Virus record (IMG/VR): IMGVR_UViG_3300046007_004004
Location: 1 to 64,000 of that record
Source: a virus
DNA: 64,000 nucleotides
Reading direction: 5' to 3' (one strand)
Both the position numbers and the translations under genes were made by a program. Under the pieces are notes generated by a model. It worked only from the letters and a program-made list of their open reading frames with translations. It did not search any database and was not told the origin of the DNA. This document shows positions 48,936-58,285 of this stretch, one piece after another (positions within the stretch are counted from its first letter, which is position 1; each line of letters opens with the position of its first letter).

Positions 48936-49349
48936 TTAACTGACTTCGGTACGGCCGTTACCCAAGTCGCGCTGACGTACAATACGAATATCATCACGGC
49001 GTTTTTCTGGATCAGCCATTTCTTGCTCGTAAACTTCTAGTGCTACGTTACGGCACACAGTTTGGAACCAACGGTCAACTATCTCGTTGTCTGTGTCATC
49101 GGGTCTAATTTTATAACCTTGCTTGACAAGGTTTACAACAAACTTGTCGTTCCAATCTAATTCAAAACTACCATTGTTTATATTCGCAGGATCTAATTCA
49201 ACCTTGAGAATTGCAACATATGGTTCTCCATTTTGTGTAGCCAATTCTTTAGGAGTTAGTTCCTTTTCCTTCTTCTGAGCCTTTTTAGGTTTAGCTTCAG
49301 TTTTAGGAACTTCTGGCTTTTTGAAAAGACTTTTTAGTTTATCAAACAT
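48936..49349 (-). CDS. Conserved T4-like phage hypothetical protein
   Basis: 137 residues from the ATG at 49349. MFDKLKSLFKK, a basic linker, then PKELATQNGEPYVAIL and NNGSFELDWNDKFV, recurring in T4-like phages. Function unknown. Overlaps the UvdE gene by 8 bases. Confidence 0.7.
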   Translation of the reverse strand: MFDKLKSLFKKPEVPKTEAKPKKAQKKEKELTPKELATQNGEPYVAILKVELDPANINNGSFELDWNDKFVVNLVKQGYKIRPDDTDNEIVDRWFQTVCRNVALEVYEQEMADPEKRRDDIRIVRQRDLGNGRTEVS

Positions 49350-50370
49350 AGTTCTTGTATGTATCAAAAAGTCTCACGCTTGCGAGATTTTTTGCTTTGC
49401 TCTCGCACATGATATCAGCCCACTGCCAGTGTTCGTATGCCCAACGATTCATAGCATCATTGTAGAAATAGTCGCTATGGGCGCGTAGTTTCTGTTTATT
49501 GTACCCACTTTCCATCAATCGCTGTAGGTCATGTCGTTCTGATGTATTACGGTCAATGACACCATCTTCGCGTGATGTGCTAAAATGAATGACAGGGCGA
49601 ACACCACGCCAACTATCAATAAAATATTTGATACGATCATCGTCAGAATGGATATACTCACCTGTCTTTACCCAATGATGATGAATGTCTAGTACTAGAC
49701 CCAGATGTCCAGCCAGTTCGAGGCTGGATTCGATCCCCCAGCTGATTTCGTCGTTTTCGATGGTAATGGCATTTCTTGCTTCGGGCGAGAGCCTGCCGAG
49801 GGTGTCGATGATACCGGCTGGACCTTTGCGACCTGAGATATGTACATTGATCTTGAAGTCTTGGAATTTTCTACAAAACCCCATCCAACGGGCCATATCC
49901 ACATGGTACTCAAACTCCTCTATACTCTTATTTACTACCTCAGGTCTGTCGCTAGCAAGTACCACGAACTGATCTGGGTGGAATGAAAGACGAACATCGT
50001 TAGCACGGGCAGTCTCACCGATGGGTGCGAACCAACGCTCTAGGCTATCCTGCACATCCTGTCTACGCCAAAATGGCTTGTATTCGTCCATAGTATAGAA
50101 CGATAACATGTCGCTTGTGATACGCAACATACGCAACTGTGGGTCAAGTTTGCTTACATACTTGACTAGATTATGTGTATTAGTGATATTGCGTTTAGCG
50201 ACTTCAATCAGTTTGTCCTCAACAACTTGCTGTGACTTTTGACGCTTTGCCCATGCGTATGTAGTGCCACCTGTATTGTAGCCGTCTACGCTGGCTATCT
50301 CGCCCTTTTTATTGATTTCGGCTAGTTTACACGCGAAACCAATACGCTGAATGTTAGAGTTGAATGACAT
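49342..50370 (-). CDS. uvsE: UV damage endonuclease UvdE/UvsE
   Basis: 342 residues. IQRIGFACKL start, THNLVKYVSKLD, SFHPDQFVVL, INVHISGRKGPAG, ITIENDE and LDIHHHWVKTGEY are the TIM-barrel metal-ligand blocks of UvdE. It nicks 5' of UV photoproducts, starting excision repair. A sunlight-exposed phage would benefit. Normal length and complete. Confidence 0.94.
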   Translation of the reverse strand: MSFNSNIQRIGFACKLAEINKKGEIASVDGYNTGGTTYAWAKRQKSQQVVEDKLIEVAKRNITNTHNLVKYVSKLDPQLRMLRITSDMLSFYTMDEYKPFWRRQDVQDSLERWFAPIGETARANDVRLSFHPDQFVVLASDRPEVVNKSIEEFEYHVDMARWMGFCRKFQDFKINVHISGRKGPAGIIDTLGRLSPEARNAITIENDEISWGIESSLELAGHLGLVLDIHHHWVKTGEYIHSDDDRIKYFIDSWRGVRPVIHFSTSREDGVIDRNTSERHDLQRLMESGYNKQKLRAHSDYFYNDAMNRWAYEHWQWADIMCESKAKNLASVRLFDTYKNYV

Positions 50371-50412
50371 ATATGCTAAATACTACTATAACTGATTGGG
50401 AATGTCAACATC

Positions 50413-52401
50413 ATGGATATCCGTAAAATTTTAGATATAGTTACTGAAGCAGATAAGCCACTAGCAAAGGGCATGAAGGTCATGAGCCTAGCCCAATTCT
50501 TACAACAAAGCGGTGTTGAAGCACCTGAAGGTGAGGATGTGGCGGAAGGCGCACCAGAACTATTGAAAAAGGAAATGCCAACACATCGTCATGCTGAAAA
50601 ATTGTTAGCACAAAACGGTGTCAGCAAAGATGATCCTGATTATCATAAACATCTTGCTAACACAATCAAACATCTTCGTAAGTTTGGAAATATAGATCAA
50701 ATCAATAAGCAAGGTGTTAAGGAAGGCACAGTAACCCCTATCAGATCATATCTGGTGATGGCAAGTAGACCAGGAAGAGGTATGTATACAGATGTTGATG
50801 CTTTGATCAAGGATACTGGTACAGGTAAGATTGTTGGACATGTTACAGGTAGAAATGCTCACCCGAACATGGATAATGAAATGGATATTGCCCAATACGA
50901 ACTTGTATTGAACAAAGATGGCATAGGACCTGATCTAAAGAACGGATTTGAATTTGAAGCATATGGCGACCCTAACTTAAGGACAAAAAGTGGTTATCAA
51001 GTTTATGCTACAGACAATAGCGGAAAGAATATACCAAAGCTAAAACCTAAACCTCGCAGTGATGTTGGACAAAAGGTAGTGCAACTACGACCAGAACAAC
51101 CTAAAAAACCACAAGGTCTATCAGTATTTTCTCAAGGAAATTTAGAGAAAGCAGCACAAACCGCCCAAGACGATGATAGAGATTATGGTCCAGGCATGGA
51201 AATGGAACTAGTTTCAAATGTTGATTGGTATGAATTTTTAGAAAAGTTCTTTGGCAAAGAACTATTAGATATAGATAGTGCTAATGAGATGGGCTATACT
51301 GATTGGACAGATAATGGTGATATTGTCTTTACTAGTGGAGAAGGTACTCCTGATAAAAAGGTAGATGAAGCAGAAAAATTAGGTGGCGTGTCAGCAAGAA
51401 AACTTCCACCAGAAGAAATGAGAGCCTACCTAGACAGAATCACTAAAAAAGAAAAAGAAAAGACAGACAAGTATAAACTACCATATATTCACAGCAGCAA
51501 TATTCCTATCGTCAATGACGATGGTCAGAAATATGATCTACAAAAGTTAGCAGCCGCATTTAGCGAACGCCCAACTAAAATTCTAAAGCAAAATGAAAAG
51601 ATGCAGCATAGTGATGGTACTAGTAGCCAATTTTATAATGTTGGCTTACCAGCACTAAAAGGATTAGCAATAGATGAAGATACAGGCGAGTTCGTAGTTA
51701 TTGACACATGCCCAGGTGCTGGAGCATGTAAACTAGTATGTTATGCCATGAAGGGCGGTTATGTACAATGGAAGGCAAGCAGTCTTGGTCAAACAAAACT
51801 ATTGAACTTCTTATATAATGATCCAGATGGATTCATGGGTATGTTAGAAAGTGAGATTATTGGTTATGAAGCAAAGAACAAGAAAAAGAATATCAAGACA
51901 ATTATACGCTGGCATGATGCTGGTGACTTCTTTAGCCCGCAATATCTAGCAAAAGCATTTGCTCTAGCAAAGAAATTCCCAGATGTTGATTTCTATGCTT
52001 ACACTAAACTAGCAGGCGTGGCACAGGGCGAAAAACCAGACAACTTCAAAATCAATTTCAGTGCTGGCGCACAGCCAAGCCAAGAAAAGAAGATTGACTT
52101 TCAAAAAACAAAGAATAGTCGTATCGTTCCTAAAGAACTATTCAGTGACGCACTTGAGAAAGATAAGAATGGCAAGTGGCAATATACAAGCCCACAAGCA
52201 CAACAAGCAGTCAAAGATCGCATGGCTATCAAGTATAGCCTAGATCCAAAATCAGTTATCACTTATGATGAGATGATGAAGATTCCAGTTGATAAAAGCC
52301 CAGATGCTAAAGGCAAGTATAATGTTATCGTCAAGCCAGGTGATGGCGATGATGCTGCTAACCGTAATGATGTATTGAGCAGTCTATTGCTTATACACTA
52401 A
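50413..52401 (+). CDS. Leader-bearing protein with C-terminal GP88-like domain
   Basis: 662 residues on the plus strand. Residues 1-13, MDIRKILDIVTEA, look like the packaged-protein leader (V-T-E). The middle is a mosaic of charged regions. The C-terminal ~220 residues contain CPGAGACKLVCYAMKGGY, IRWHDAGDFFSPQYL and DFYAYTKLA, the signature of the mycobacteriophage gene product 88-like family (function unknown, cysteine-rich). Its 3' end overlaps the convergent epimerase gene by 11 bases. Confidence 0.75.
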   Translation: MDIRKILDIVTEADKPLAKGMKVMSLAQFLQQSGVEAPEGEDVAEGAPELLKKEMPTHRHAEKLLAQNGVSKDDPDYHKHLANTIKHLRKFGNIDQINKQGVKEGTVTPIRSYLVMASRPGRGMYTDVDALIKDTGTGKIVGHVTGRNAHPNMDNEMDIAQYELVLNKDGIGPDLKNGFEFEAYGDPNLRTKSGYQVYATDNSGKNIPKLKPKPRSDVGQKVVQLRPEQPKKPQGLSVFSQGNLEKAAQTAQDDDRDYGPGMEMELVSNVDWYEFLEKFFGKELLDIDSANEMGYTDWTDNGDIVFTSGEGTPDKKVDEAEKLGGVSARKLPPEEMRAYLDRITKKEKEKTDKYKLPYIHSSNIPIVNDDGQKYDLQKLAAAFSERPTKILKQNEKMQHSDGTSSQFYNVGLPALKGLAIDEDTGEFVVIDTCPGAGACKLVCYAMKGGYVQWKASSLGQTKLLNFLYNDPDGFMGMLESEIIGYEAKNKKKNIKTIIRWHDAGDFFSPQYLAKAFALAKKFPDVDFYAYTKLAGVAQGEKPDNFKINFSAGAQPSQEKKIDFQKTKNSRIVPKELFSDALEKDKNGKWQYTSPQAQQAVKDRMAIKYSLDPKSVITYDEMMKIPVDKSPDAKGKYNVIVKPGDGDDAANRNDVLSSLLLIH

Positions 52402-53227
52402 CTTTTAGCAAATCCTTGAATTCATACATGTGTTTCATGTAACTGCCTGGATTGGCTAATACGCTAACAGCAGGATCACCTTTCTTTCTTGGTCCAATAA
52501 ATACTTCAAAGTTTGTTTGGTTGACGATCTTGAACATCTCTACCATATCACGCACACTCTTGCCTACACCATGACCTAGATTCTCTAGTCCATTTGCTGG
52601 CTGTTCAATAGCCATCATCAATGCGTTACAGATTTCATAAACATGTACATAGTCACGCACACAAGTACCGTCTGGTGTGTCATAGTCATCACCATGAATA
52701 GTGAACACACCACTATCTTTTGCTTTGATCAATTCTGATAGTAAGCCATCTGGGTTTGTTGGCTGTATACCATCCATGCCAACAACATTGTAGAATCTAA
52801 ACATTGTGTAGTCTTGTGGCTTATGCTTTGTACAATATTCTACTACACAATCCTCGCTGGCGCGTTTACTGATACTATATGGGTTAGCGCAAAGGCTTGC
52901 TTGCCCAGTGCTAGCATAGATAAAATTCTTTGTGGGAATCTTGTTCAATACATTCATAGTACCATTGATATTAGTGATGTAATAGAGTATGGGCATAGAT
53001 TCACTCTTGCCTACATTGACTAATGCGGCTAGATGTATTACAGCATCATATGGATCAGTTTGATCGGGAATAGTGAATAATCTATTGATGTCTACTTTAT
53101 AGAACTTATCTACAGGTACGATTGGGTCATTGATATCTAATCCATGAACCTCATAATTACCCCTCAGCATCTTGCATAGATGACTGCCTATATATCCACT
53201 ACTTCCTGTTACTAATACCTTTTTCAT
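52391..53227 (-). CDS. NAD-dependent sugar epimerase (GalE-like)
   Basis: 278 residues. Rossmann GSSGYIGSHL (8-17), active-site STGQ... and YSISK (Tyr and Lys), and HGDDYDTPDGTCVRDYVHV typical of UDP-glucose 4-epimerases. Makes or interconverts nucleotide sugars for the glycosyltransferase next door (ATGA overlap). A little short compared with E. coli GalE. Confidence 0.9.
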   Translation of the reverse strand: MKKVLVTGSSGYIGSHLCKMLRGNYEVHGLDINDPIVPVDKFYKVDINRLFTIPDQTDPYDAVIHLAALVNVGKSESMPILYYITNINGTMNVLNKIPTKNFIYASTGQASLCANPYSISKRASEDCVVEYCTKHKPQDYTMFRFYNVVGMDGIQPTNPDGLLSELIKAKDSGVFTIHGDDYDTPDGTCVRDYVHVYEICNALMMAIEQPANGLENLGHGVGKSVRDMVEMFKIVNQTNFEVFIGPRKKGDPAVSVLANPGSYMKHMYEFKDLLKVSV

Positions 53228-54555
53228 AATCCCTCAAATAAGTTTTCATTTTCTACTGGCACAGTAAATGTTGGATCTTTACTCAACCATGTTTCTTTAT
53301 CTGTATATATGATTGTATATCTGTGTCTATTAGATAGTACGCTTTTGACATCATCAATACAAATCTGTGTTCTACCTAGACTTTCTATAAAGTCGGCATA
53401 CTTGATTGTGTTATGCTCTAATATGCCCGCAGTAGTATTGTTGCTAGTTTTTGCTTTGAAGTCACTAAAGCATTCATTATACTTATGGAAGATGCCATCT
53501 TCTAAAAACTGTTGTGTCTTTAGTACGCCTTCACTATAATACTTTTCCGGCTTGTCATACTTATTGTATAGTTCAGACACAATTTTTGCCATGTTCTTTT
53601 TATTACAAGTGTAATAATGCTTCTTGTCAAAGTTATGTGTCCAGCGCATGTTTTCTAATGCTACAGTTGGCATGTGTAGTTGCTGTTCAAGAAACGCAAT
53701 GCCGTAACTTTCTACAGTGCTTGGATTGAATGCTACACGACAACTTGTGATGAAATCAATCTTTTCTTGCCCGACTACATCATAAGTGATCTTATAATCA
53801 GTGATTCCCAGATCACTAAACTTCTTTTCAAACTTCTTAGCACCATTGTTGCTTGTAATAATTCTTGCTGGTAATCCAGTTTGCTTGATCAACTCAAGAT
53901 ATAGTTCTGGGTTCTTACCCTCTTCCCAACGACCAATAAACAATACTCCTTCACGGTCATTATTATATTCAGTCAATAAATTTCGTTCAGGTAATGGTAT
54001 AGGTAAGTGATATGATCCTTCAATCTGTAATCTATTATAGTTGCTTTGTGTACCTATATAGATGCTCGGCAATTGTAGCTGTAATCGCATCATATCATTG
54101 ACACTATCTAAGAATGGATTCTTTGTATCTTTAAATAACTGACTTTCTAAGTGGGTATAGGCAATGACCTGAATATAGTTTTCTAATCCTAGCGTACTAG
54201 CAACTTGTACAGCTTCATATGGATTACAGATGAAAACTTCATATAGATTTTTTCTTAATGCTTTGATGATACTTTCACGGAAGTTAGCCATGCGCTCATA
54301 GTTATAACTATCTCCATACATGAATATGTTTCTATGCTTGGCATAACTATATGCTTCATCAGGATAAATGACATTTGTATTCAGTAATTCAACGAATTCT
54401 TTATTATGCGGAACTGTATCAGTGATGATATCAACTTTAATATTGTGGGCGGTCATAATTTCAATAAAACTTTTAGCATACTGACCTACACCGCCAGTCG
54501 CTTTCAAGTGTTCGCTACTCATGATGAACCCTATTCTTTTACTATAATTTCTCAT
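53224..54555 (-). CDS. Glycosyltransferase, GT4-like (GT-B fold)
   Basis: 443 residues from the ATG at 54555 (ATGA). IGFIMSSEHLKATGGVGQYAKSF is the N-terminal donor/acceptor start, and FIGRWEEGKNPELYLELIK with FNPSTVESYGIAFLEQQ the typical GT4 C-terminal nucleotide-sugar site. Together with GalE it could glycosylate DNA, virion proteins or host glycans. Target unknown. Confidence 0.85.
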   Translation of the reverse strand: MRNYSKRIGFIMSSEHLKATGGVGQYAKSFIEIMTAHNIKVDIITDTVPHNKEFVELLNTNVIYPDEAYSYAKHRNIFMYGDSYNYERMANFRESIIKALRKNLYEVFICNPYEAVQVASTLGLENYIQVIAYTHLESQLFKDTKNPFLDSVNDMMRLQLQLPSIYIGTQSNYNRLQIEGSYHLPIPLPERNLLTEYNNDREGVLFIGRWEEGKNPELYLELIKQTGLPARIITSNNGAKKFEKKFSDLGITDYKITYDVVGQEKIDFITSCRVAFNPSTVESYGIAFLEQQLHMPTVALENMRWTHNFDKKHYYTCNKKNMAKIVSELYNKYDKPEKYYSEGVLKTQQFLEDGIFHKYNECFSDFKAKTSNNTTAGILEHNTIKYADFIESLGRTQICIDDVKSVLSNRHRYTIIYTDKETWLSKDPTFTVPVENENLFEGL

Positions 54556-54902
54556 ATAAAAGTTCTTGCTAATACTAAGCAACTTACTAATACCCATGCT
54601 GTATTAAACCACACCATAGTTGGTAATAACTTTTTGTTGCTTGCCCAAATCAATAAAAGGCTACTGATAAGTGTGATCAAGTAGAACCACCAAACAGTGG
54701 TATAGAATAATACTTGCGATACGATGATCGCCATCTTGCTCAAATAACTAGTTGCTTCGACAAAATTATAATTCGTCCAGTATTTGGGTGATACCCACAT
54801 TAATAGACATTCTTTTACTTTTTCCCAACCAGTAAGGTAATATGTTATACCAGTCAGCACTATACATGCTAAGATTGCTATGCTAATTTGTACTGATGTC
54901 AT
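54552..54902 (-). CDS. Small polytopic membrane protein
   Basis: 116 residues from the ATG at 54902 (ATGA). Three to four membrane helices (about 4-22, 48-66, 69-88, 90-112). Not recognised; it sits between glycosyltransferase and QueE operons. Confidence 0.6.
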   Translation of the reverse strand: MTSVQISIAILACIVLTGITYYLTGWEKVKECLLMWVSPKYWTNYNFVEATSYLSKMAIIVSQVLFYTTVWWFYLITLISSLLLIWASNKKLLPTMVWFNTAWVLVSCLVLARTFI

Positions 54903-55126
54903 AATTCTCCCTTCAATTTCTTTATTAGGTATGTGTCTCTGTCTACCCAAGTATATACTTTATAGATATCTTGATAATCATATTCCTCAGTTTCAACTTT
55001 GTATGCCTTTTTCAACCATAACAATTTATCACTACAAGCACATCGTCTAGGTAGCCAGCAAATTTTCAATGTCGCTTTCAAAGTGAAAATATGTGGATTT
55101 GGAATTTTTTCAACATAGAATGGCAA
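54899..55126 (-). CDS. Small hypothetical protein, TTG start
   Basis: 75 residues from TTG directly after the QueE stop. No internal Met. KICWLPRRCACSDKLLWLKKAY and EEYDYQDIYKVYTWVDRDTY; cysteine-containing basic N-half. Not recognised. Confidence 0.5.
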   Translation of the reverse strand: MPFYVEKIPNPHIFTLKATLKICWLPRRCACSDKLLWLKKAYKVETEEYDYQDIYKVYTWVDRDTYLIKKLKGEL

Positions 55127-55990
55127 TCATGTACCCCAAGCATTCTTGAACAATGGCACTTGAATCCTATCGCTATATCGCAATCCATGCTTCATTGCTA
55201 GTTCGGCAACAGTACGATTGTTCAGACTATAAACACTTTCAACACCACCTACTGGCATTAGATAAACATTACCAGTAAAGCCCACGCTACGATATATTTT
55301 TATTACCTCTAGTGCCTCTGTACAATCTTCATGTGATGCAATCACAAACTTTAGATATGTATGGCCTATATCTTGATAACCACATACAACTTCGGGTCGT
55401 ATTGCTTCTTCTCTCTTCTCTCCGCTCACGCTTAGTTTTGCGCTTACACTGAATGTCACACTATCATATCCTCGTGTTAGATGCCAGTTCTTATCTTCCT
55501 GCCAACTTACAAGATATTCTGCTAGGTCTTTAGATAATTCTTGTGTACCATTCGTTTCAAAAGTAATCTCTTTGAGATTGTGCATCAATTCATGGTCAAG
55601 TAAATCCGGATAACTGCGCTGCCAACCTAGCAATGGCTCACCACCTGTGATGACCAGATGTTCATCATTCCATTCTTTATATGGCAATATGTCAACAATA
55701 TTTTCTGCTAGTTCATCTGTACTATATGTAGGGCTGAGTTTCTTGAAACGTACATCCCAACTTGCGTAACTATCACAACCAGTACTGACTAATGGCAATT
55801 CTTTATAGTCTTTATAATCTTTGGGGTTTACCTTGTGTCTCTCTTGCGACTTCTCGCCTCGTTTCATTCCAAAGCCATCGCAAGTGAAATTACAACCAAA
55901 CGTGCGTAAGAACACGCTAGGCACACCCATGTAACGTCCTTCACCTTGAATGCTATAGAATAGTTCGCTGACCTTGATTGACTTCTTCAT
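55127..55990 (-). CDS. queE: 7-carboxy-7-deazaguanine synthase QueE (radical SAM)
   Basis: 287 residues. FYSIQGEGRYMGVPSVFLRT, then C33 and C37 in CNFTCDGFG; the third cluster Cys appears to be C72 in STGCDSYASW, after a ~34-residue insertion. VITGGEPLL and ITFETNGTQ follow the radical SAM pattern. Makes CDG from CPH4 in the 7-deazaguanine route. The insertion and spacing differ from bacterial QueE but resemble some aquatic phage versions. Needs a [4Fe-4S] cluster. Confidence 0.92.
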   Translation of the reverse strand: MKKSIKVSELFYSIQGEGRYMGVPSVFLRTFGCNFTCDGFGMKRGEKSQERHKVNPKDYKDYKELPLVSTGCDSYASWDVRFKKLSPTYSTDELAENIVDILPYKEWNDEHLVITGGEPLLGWQRSYPDLLDHELMHNLKEITFETNGTQELSKDLAEYLVSWQEDKNWHLTRGYDSVTFSVSAKLSVSGEKREEAIRPEVVCGYQDIGHTYLKFVIASHEDCTEALEVIKIYRSVGFTGNVYLMPVGGVESVYSLNNRTVAELAMKHGLRYSDRIQVPLFKNAWGT

Positions 55991-56348
55991 TCAGATACCT
56001 TAGTAATTCTTTGTCTGTAGGTTGTACGTTATAGTTTTGTTTATAAAATATCTCATAACTATCGCTACCATACTTACCAATACCATACAACATATTAGCA
56101 TCTACTTTGTCCCAAGTCAAGTAATCACGGCTCATACCGCGCAATCTCTTCTCCCTGATATTATACATACCGAGGGGCTTGATGATATCTATAACTTGTT
56201 CTGGTGTACTATTTAGGAGACTTTTTGCGTTTGGAAACTTTTTTAGGAACTTTGGAAGCACGTACTTTACTGGCTTTCTTCCTGTCTGGTTTAGCATTAT
56301 CACTCCGACCATGTGTTCCCACTCGTTCTTTACTTGCTGTTGGACCAT
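55953..56348 (-). CDS. HhH-GPD DNA glycosylase-like protein
   Basis: 131 residues from the ATG at 56348. NEWEHMVGVIMLNQT (first helices), PLGMYNIREKRLRGMSRDYL and YGIGKYGSDSYEIF, which holds the HhH-GPD catalytic Asp (D in SDSY). Resembles MBD4/endonuclease-III-type glycosylases but without an Fe-S Cys loop. It shares ~140 bases with the gene at 56209 in another frame. Confidence 0.75.
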   Translation of the reverse strand: MVQQQVKNEWEHMVGVIMLNQTGRKPVKYVLPKFLKKFPNAKSLLNSTPEQVIDIIKPLGMYNIREKRLRGMSRDYLTWDKVDANMLYGIGKYGSDSYEIFYKQNYNVQPTDKELLRYLNEEVNQGQRTIL

Positions 56349-56547
56349 CAGATCGTCTCTTAGTGCTTTTACTTTCAACTTTTTTCTCCCTTATTTTTAG
56401 TATACCATCAACTATGCCATACTCTGTAGTCTCAGTTACCAATTGGTAACCATTGAAAACTACTATTTTTTCAGTGGTTTCACGCGCCAGAAAATCTCTG
56501 AACTCACAAAGACTATTCCATTTTAGTTTTTTAGGTGTGTATATCAT
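56209..56547 (-). CDS. Hypothetical protein with overprinted basic tail
   Basis: 112 residues. The first half is structured (FRDFLARETTEKIVVFNGYQL), the second half is a K/R/S-rich tail (RKKASKVRASKVPKKVSK) encoded over the start of the glycosylase gene in a different frame. The tail may bind nucleic acid. Function unknown. Confidence 0.55.
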   Translation of the reverse strand: MIYTPKKLKWNSLCEFRDFLARETTEKIVVFNGYQLVTETTEYGIVDGILKIREKKVESKSTKRRSDGPTASKERVGTHGRSDNAKPDRKKASKVRASKVPKKVSKRKKSPK

Positions 56548-56852
56548 AGCCAGCGTAGTTTATACCAGTTTACTTCTTTATCGCTTTTTAGATATAATCT
56601 CATACGATAACTATCAGTAGTCCAAGCCCAAACTTTAGTTTCATCTATTGCTAAAAAATGTAGCTCACTACTAGGGCCAAATGTTTCCCAACACCAATTA
56701 CGTATTTGTTTGAATTGTTCTCGTTGAATATAATTAAAGTCTATACGATATTGAAAAACTTCATTACCGGTAAATCTACCGTCTAAGAGTTTTGGTTCCG
56801 GAATAGCAGGATTACTAAAGAAAGTTCTATTAGTAATTGTTCTTTTTTTCAT
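56544..56852 (-). CDS. Small phage protein of the F-x-x-W type
   Basis: 102 residues from the ATG at 56852 (ATGA). Helix EQFKQIRNWCWETFG, strands VWAWTTDSYRMRLYL and ending WYKLRWL. Same layout as its neighbour at 56849 and the genes at 12678, 17651 and 36880. Function unknown. Confidence 0.65.
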   Translation of the reverse strand: MKKRTITNRTFFSNPAIPEPKLLDGRFTGNEVFQYRIDFNYIQREQFKQIRNWCWETFGPSSELHFLAIDETKVWAWTTDSYRMRLYLKSDKEVNWYKLRWL

Positions 56853-57067
56853 ACCCATGTTAACACGAACCACTCATAATCTTTAATATGTCTAAATCTT
56901 ATAGTAAACAATCTATCGCCGTTTAGCGACCAAATAGTATGTTTTCTATGTCCCGGGATGTTTTTTTGTAGCCACATCATCAATTCTTCAAATTGTTCAT
57001 CTGATTTTACTTTGAAACTTGCTGTATACCAGTTGCGTTTATAATTATCCCACTTAGATGGATTCAT
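56849..57067 (-). CDS. Small phage protein of the F-x-x-W type
   Basis: 72 residues. Helix EQFEELMMWLQKNIPG, strand GDRLFTIRFRH and end YEWFVLTWV. Tandem partner of the 56544 protein, overlapping by ATGA. Function unknown. Confidence 0.65.
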   Translation of the reverse strand: MNPSKWDNYKRNWYTASFKVKSDEQFEELMMWLQKNIPGHRKHTIWSLNGDRLFTIRFRHIKDYEWFVLTWV

Positions 57068-57827
57068 TTGGGTAAGGATCTATAACTTCGTTTTTTGTCA
57101 TGTAATTATAGAATTTTTCGGCTATCTGTTTATGACCTAACAACGTAGGATGTGAAGTCATTTCTACTCCCATACTGTTAATACTATAGAAACGCTTGTC
57201 ATCACCACCAAACCAATTAAACTTTTTAACAAAATCCATTTGCATTTTATCAAAATAAATTGTAGGATTAGCCATGCTTGAAAACAAATACCTTATATTA
57301 TATTTTTCAAAAAACATACCCAATAGATTGATTTGTTGAAACCACAGCGCAGCCCAAAATTTATTATTAAATGTTTTATAATAACTTTCTAGAAACTGTT
57401 TGTCTATCTCGTCGGGACTGTCCCATGAAGGCCAATTAGGTATATCTCTTTCTCTAATAGTTTGATTTTGATTTACTAAAGTCCAACAGTCGTAATATTC
57501 GCTGAAATATTCTATCCTAGCAGGACCTGACCATTGTATTACTGCTATCCATTCTGACATATCTTCATTGTTGTGAATTTTCGGTAGGAAAAAATCTAAA
57601 GTTTTACGGGCTATTCTATAATTGGAGCCACAACCCATGCTCTGATTATGAAATTCTGTACATGAAAATAAATCAGATAGATGCTTTGGCCAAGTCACAC
57701 TTAAGCGCCATTTATTCAATTCTGTATCACAAGTATCATTTAATAATTGGCCAGTATATTCATCGTGAAGTGTTTTTATTAGGTCGCCACCCCAGGTGAA
57801 ACTACAACCATTGGCATATAATTTCAT
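57054..57827 (-). CDS. SGNH/GDSL hydrolase-like protein
   Basis: 257 residues. NGCSFTWGGDL (nucleophile block), NQSMGCGSNYRIARK (Gly/Asn block), and TSHPTLLGHKQIAE (SxxH-like, where DxxH is usual). Probably a lipase/esterase or glycan deacetylase. Overlaps the small gene at 56849. Confidence 0.8.
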   Translation of the reverse strand: MKLYANGCSFTWGGDLIKTLHDEYTGQLLNDTCDTELNKWRLSVTWPKHLSDLFSCTEFHNQSMGCGSNYRIARKTLDFFLPKIHNNEDMSEWIAVIQWSGPARIEYFSEYYDCWTLVNQNQTIRERDIPNWPSWDSPDEIDKQFLESYYKTFNNKFWAALWFQQINLLGMFFEKYNIRYLFSSMANPTIYFDKMQMDFVKKFNWFGGDDKRFYSINSMGVEMTSHPTLLGHKQIAEKFYNYMTKNEVIDPYPNESI

Positions 57828-58285
57828 ACTCTATCGTCCATTTCTTTCTTTATCCAACTATGCAAATTTTTATTTGCTTCTGCCTCGATGACACGTTCGC
57901 GTAATTCTGTAGTGCTGAAACTATGCTTACGTTTATTGAAATGAAATTTCATACCCATATCAATGCAAACTTCACGACCAGTAAAGTCACGATGTTCATA
58001 TTCTTCACCTAGTATACGTATATTGATAGGATATGCTAATAATATGTCAATCAATTCTTTTTCAGTGGCATAGACAACGATTTCGTCTACATACTTGCAA
58101 GCCTGTAATTGTGTGTACCTTTCAAATACGCTTTGCACAGGGCTATTTTTAGTAGGTCTATCAATAGTAGGATCAGTCTGTAGCCCTACGATGAGATAAT
58201 CACAGACCTTCTTTGCATCTTTCAACATTAATATATGACCTGCGTGAAACAGATCAAATGTTGCGCAAGTGAAGCCTACAGTCAT
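57824..58285 (-). CDS. Cytidylyltransferase-like nucleotidyltransferase
   Basis: 153 residues from the ATG at 58285 (ATGA). TCATFDLFHAGHILML contains HxGH, and KHSFSTTELRERV is the SSTxLR-like end block. Members join CTP (or ATP) to a phosphorylated alcohol or sugar to form activated donors (TagD, HldE C-domain). Paralogue at 60761. Substrate unknown. Confidence 0.85.
   Translation of the reverse strand: MTVGFTCATFDLFHAGHILMLKDAKKVCDYLIVGLQTDPTIDRPTKNSPVQSVFERYTQLQACKYVDEIVVYATEKELIDILLAYPINIRILGEEYEHRDFTGREVCIDMGMKFHFNKRKHSFSTTELRERVIEAEANKNLHSWIKKEMDDRV

Noticed and set aside
49725-49745. GGATTCGATCC-like T-loop sequence
   Set aside because: It lies within the uvsE coding sequence and no tRNA cloverleaf surrounds it.
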